Assembly: GCA_016930475.1 (NCBI GenBank)
Contig: JAFGGR010000163.1
Location: 1-7,133 of the forward strand
Direction: 5' to 3'
DNA: 7,133 bases
DNA from: Clostridiales bacterium
Lineage (GTDB): Bacteria > Bacillota > Clostridia > Saccharofermentanales > Saccharofermentanaceae
Below the pieces are notes generated by a model that had not been told where the DNA came from, did not search any database, and saw only the letters and a program-made list of their open reading frames with translations. The translations under genes and the position numbers were made by a program. This document shows, one piece after another, positions 6,713 to 7,133 of this stretch; the stretch's first letter is position 1, and each line of letters opens with the position of its first letter.

Positions 6713-6741
6713 TTGCGGGGCGGCTCCGATTCATGTACAAT
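6713..6741 (+). promoter_or_regulatory. Probable alaS promoter
   Basis: TTGCGG (6713-6718, 3 of 6 but with the key TTG) is followed by a 17-base spacer and TACAAT (6736-6741, 5 of 6). The predicted start near 6748 gives a leader of about 70 bases before ATG 6819. Confidence 0.5.
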
Positions 6742-6750
6742 CAGTTATTA

Positions 6751-6802
6751 GCGAAAAGCATTGATGTTGGGGGTATCCCGCGCGCTTTTTGCGAATCATC
6801 AA
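6751..6802 (+). promoter_or_regulatory. Structured 5' leader of alaS
   Basis: GCGAAAAGC (6751-6759) can pair with GCTTTTTGC (6784-6792) over nine bases with one G-U. TTGATG (6761-6766) can pair with CATCAA (6797-6802). The two pairings interlock, so they are either mutually exclusive or pseudoknotted. A small GGGG/TCCC hairpin (about 6770-6779) lies between them. The leader has no T-box features; it is too short and lacks the conserved T-box sequence. Confidence 0.3.
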
Positions 6803-6818
6803 AGGATCGGAGCAAGAT

Positions 6819-7133
6819 ATGAAACCGCTGGGATTGAATGAGATTCGAGAGAAGTATTTGTCGTTTTTTGAGGGAAAGGGCCATCTTCGGTTGCCGTCCT
6901 TTCCGTTGGTACCGATCAACGATCCGTCGGTTCTCCTGATCAACGCGGGTATGACTCCGATGAAACCTTATTTTACGGGTGCCCTGACGCCACCGTCTCT
7001 GCGGGTCACCACCTGTCAGAAATGTATCCGTACGCCGGATATCGAAAATGTCGGGAAGACTTCGCGACACGGGACATATTTTGAGATGCTCGGGAACTTT
7101 TCGTTCGGCGATTATTTCAAGAAGGAAGCGATC
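6819..7133 (+). CDS. alaS: Alanyl-tRNA synthetase, N-terminal 105 residues (cut off by window end)
   Basis: AlaRS attaches alanine to tRNA-Ala in the cytoplasm. It is a class II aminoacyl-tRNA synthetase, normally about 870-880 residues, so only the start of the catalytic domain is here. Seen: LNEIREKYLSFFEGKGHLRL (6-25), LLINAGMTPMKPYFTG (39-54), TTCQKCIRTPDIENVGK (64-80) and RHGTYFEMLGNFSFGDYFK (83-101), the last containing the class II motif 2 region. IRTPDIENVG is the shorter clostridial/Gram-positive form, without the GGKHNDL insert found in E. coli. The start ATG follows GGAG six bases upstream. The frame is open to position 7133. It has its own probable promoter and leader and is functionally unrelated to the regulator upstream. 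Confidence 0.98.
   Translation, partial: MKPLGLNEIREKYLSFFEGKGHLRLPSFPLVPINDPSVLLINAGMTPMKPYFTGALTPPSLRVTTCQKCIRTPDIENVGKTSRHGTYFEMLGNFSFGDYFKKEAI

Noticed and set aside
6765..6842. Small ORF starting MLGVSRALFANH in the alaS leader and overlapping alaS, a possible leader peptide with Ala codons.
   Set aside because: There is no ribosome binding site before its ATG, only a few scattered Ala codons, and it runs into alaS in another frame.
6741..7070. Minus-strand open frame opposite the alaS start.
   Set aside because: The plus strand encodes an unmistakable AlaRS N-terminus here. The antisense product is Arg/Ser-rich with no motif.

Overview
The window holds four genes on the minus strand (positions 1 to 5486) and two on the plus strand (5700 to 7133). 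The outer two genes run off the window edges. The organism looks like a bacterium of the Bacillota, most likely Clostridia-like. The AlaRS N-terminus has the clostridial-type run IRTPDIENVGKT, without the GGKHNDL insertion seen in E. coli-type enzymes. Shine-Dalgarno sites are strong (AAGGAGG, GGGAGGAG), and promoters are sigma-70/SigA-like with 17-base spacers. The DUF1015 protein matches the version common in Clostridia. Base composition is mid-range, around half G+C by eye. This placement is inference, since no rRNA or full-length marker is present.

Layout, left to right. 1-1545 (minus): N-terminal 515 residues of a polytopic membrane protein of the DUF2298 / Chlor_Arch_YYY family. 1667-2746 (minus): compact FAD-dependent oxidoreductase of the amine-oxidase / UDP-galactopyranose-mutase-like superfamily. 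2746-4074 (minus): DUF1015 (COG4198) protein whose stop codon overlaps the oxidoreductase start by one base (TGATG), so the two are probably translationally coupled. 4075-4226: intergenic region with a promoter for the DUF1015 gene, two long A/T tracts, and a hairpin plus T-run that reads as a terminator only on the plus strand. 4227-5486 (minus): MFS transporter. 5487-5699: divergent promoter region with inverted repeats. 5700-6692 (plus): WYL-domain transcriptional regulator. 6693-6818: alaS promoter and structured leader. 6819-7133 (plus): first 105 codons of alanyl-tRNA synthetase.

How they may work together. The WYL regulator and the MFS transporter form a divergent regulator/transporter pair and probably share control through the dyads between them. 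The DUF1015-oxidoreductase pair is a coupled unit, with the YYY membrane protein 121 bases downstream on the same strand. None of these three has an assigned substrate, and a role in cell-surface glycan or lipid-linked sugar metabolism is only a guess. alaS is an unrelated housekeeping gene with its own promoter. I see no mobile element, CRISPR array, tRNA, rRNA or defence system, and no stretch over 300 bases without a gene. No convincing new multi-gene system is evident. The best leads are the uncharacterised three-gene cluster, the architecture of the two regulatory intergenic regions, the alaS leader, and a marked excess of GATC sites.
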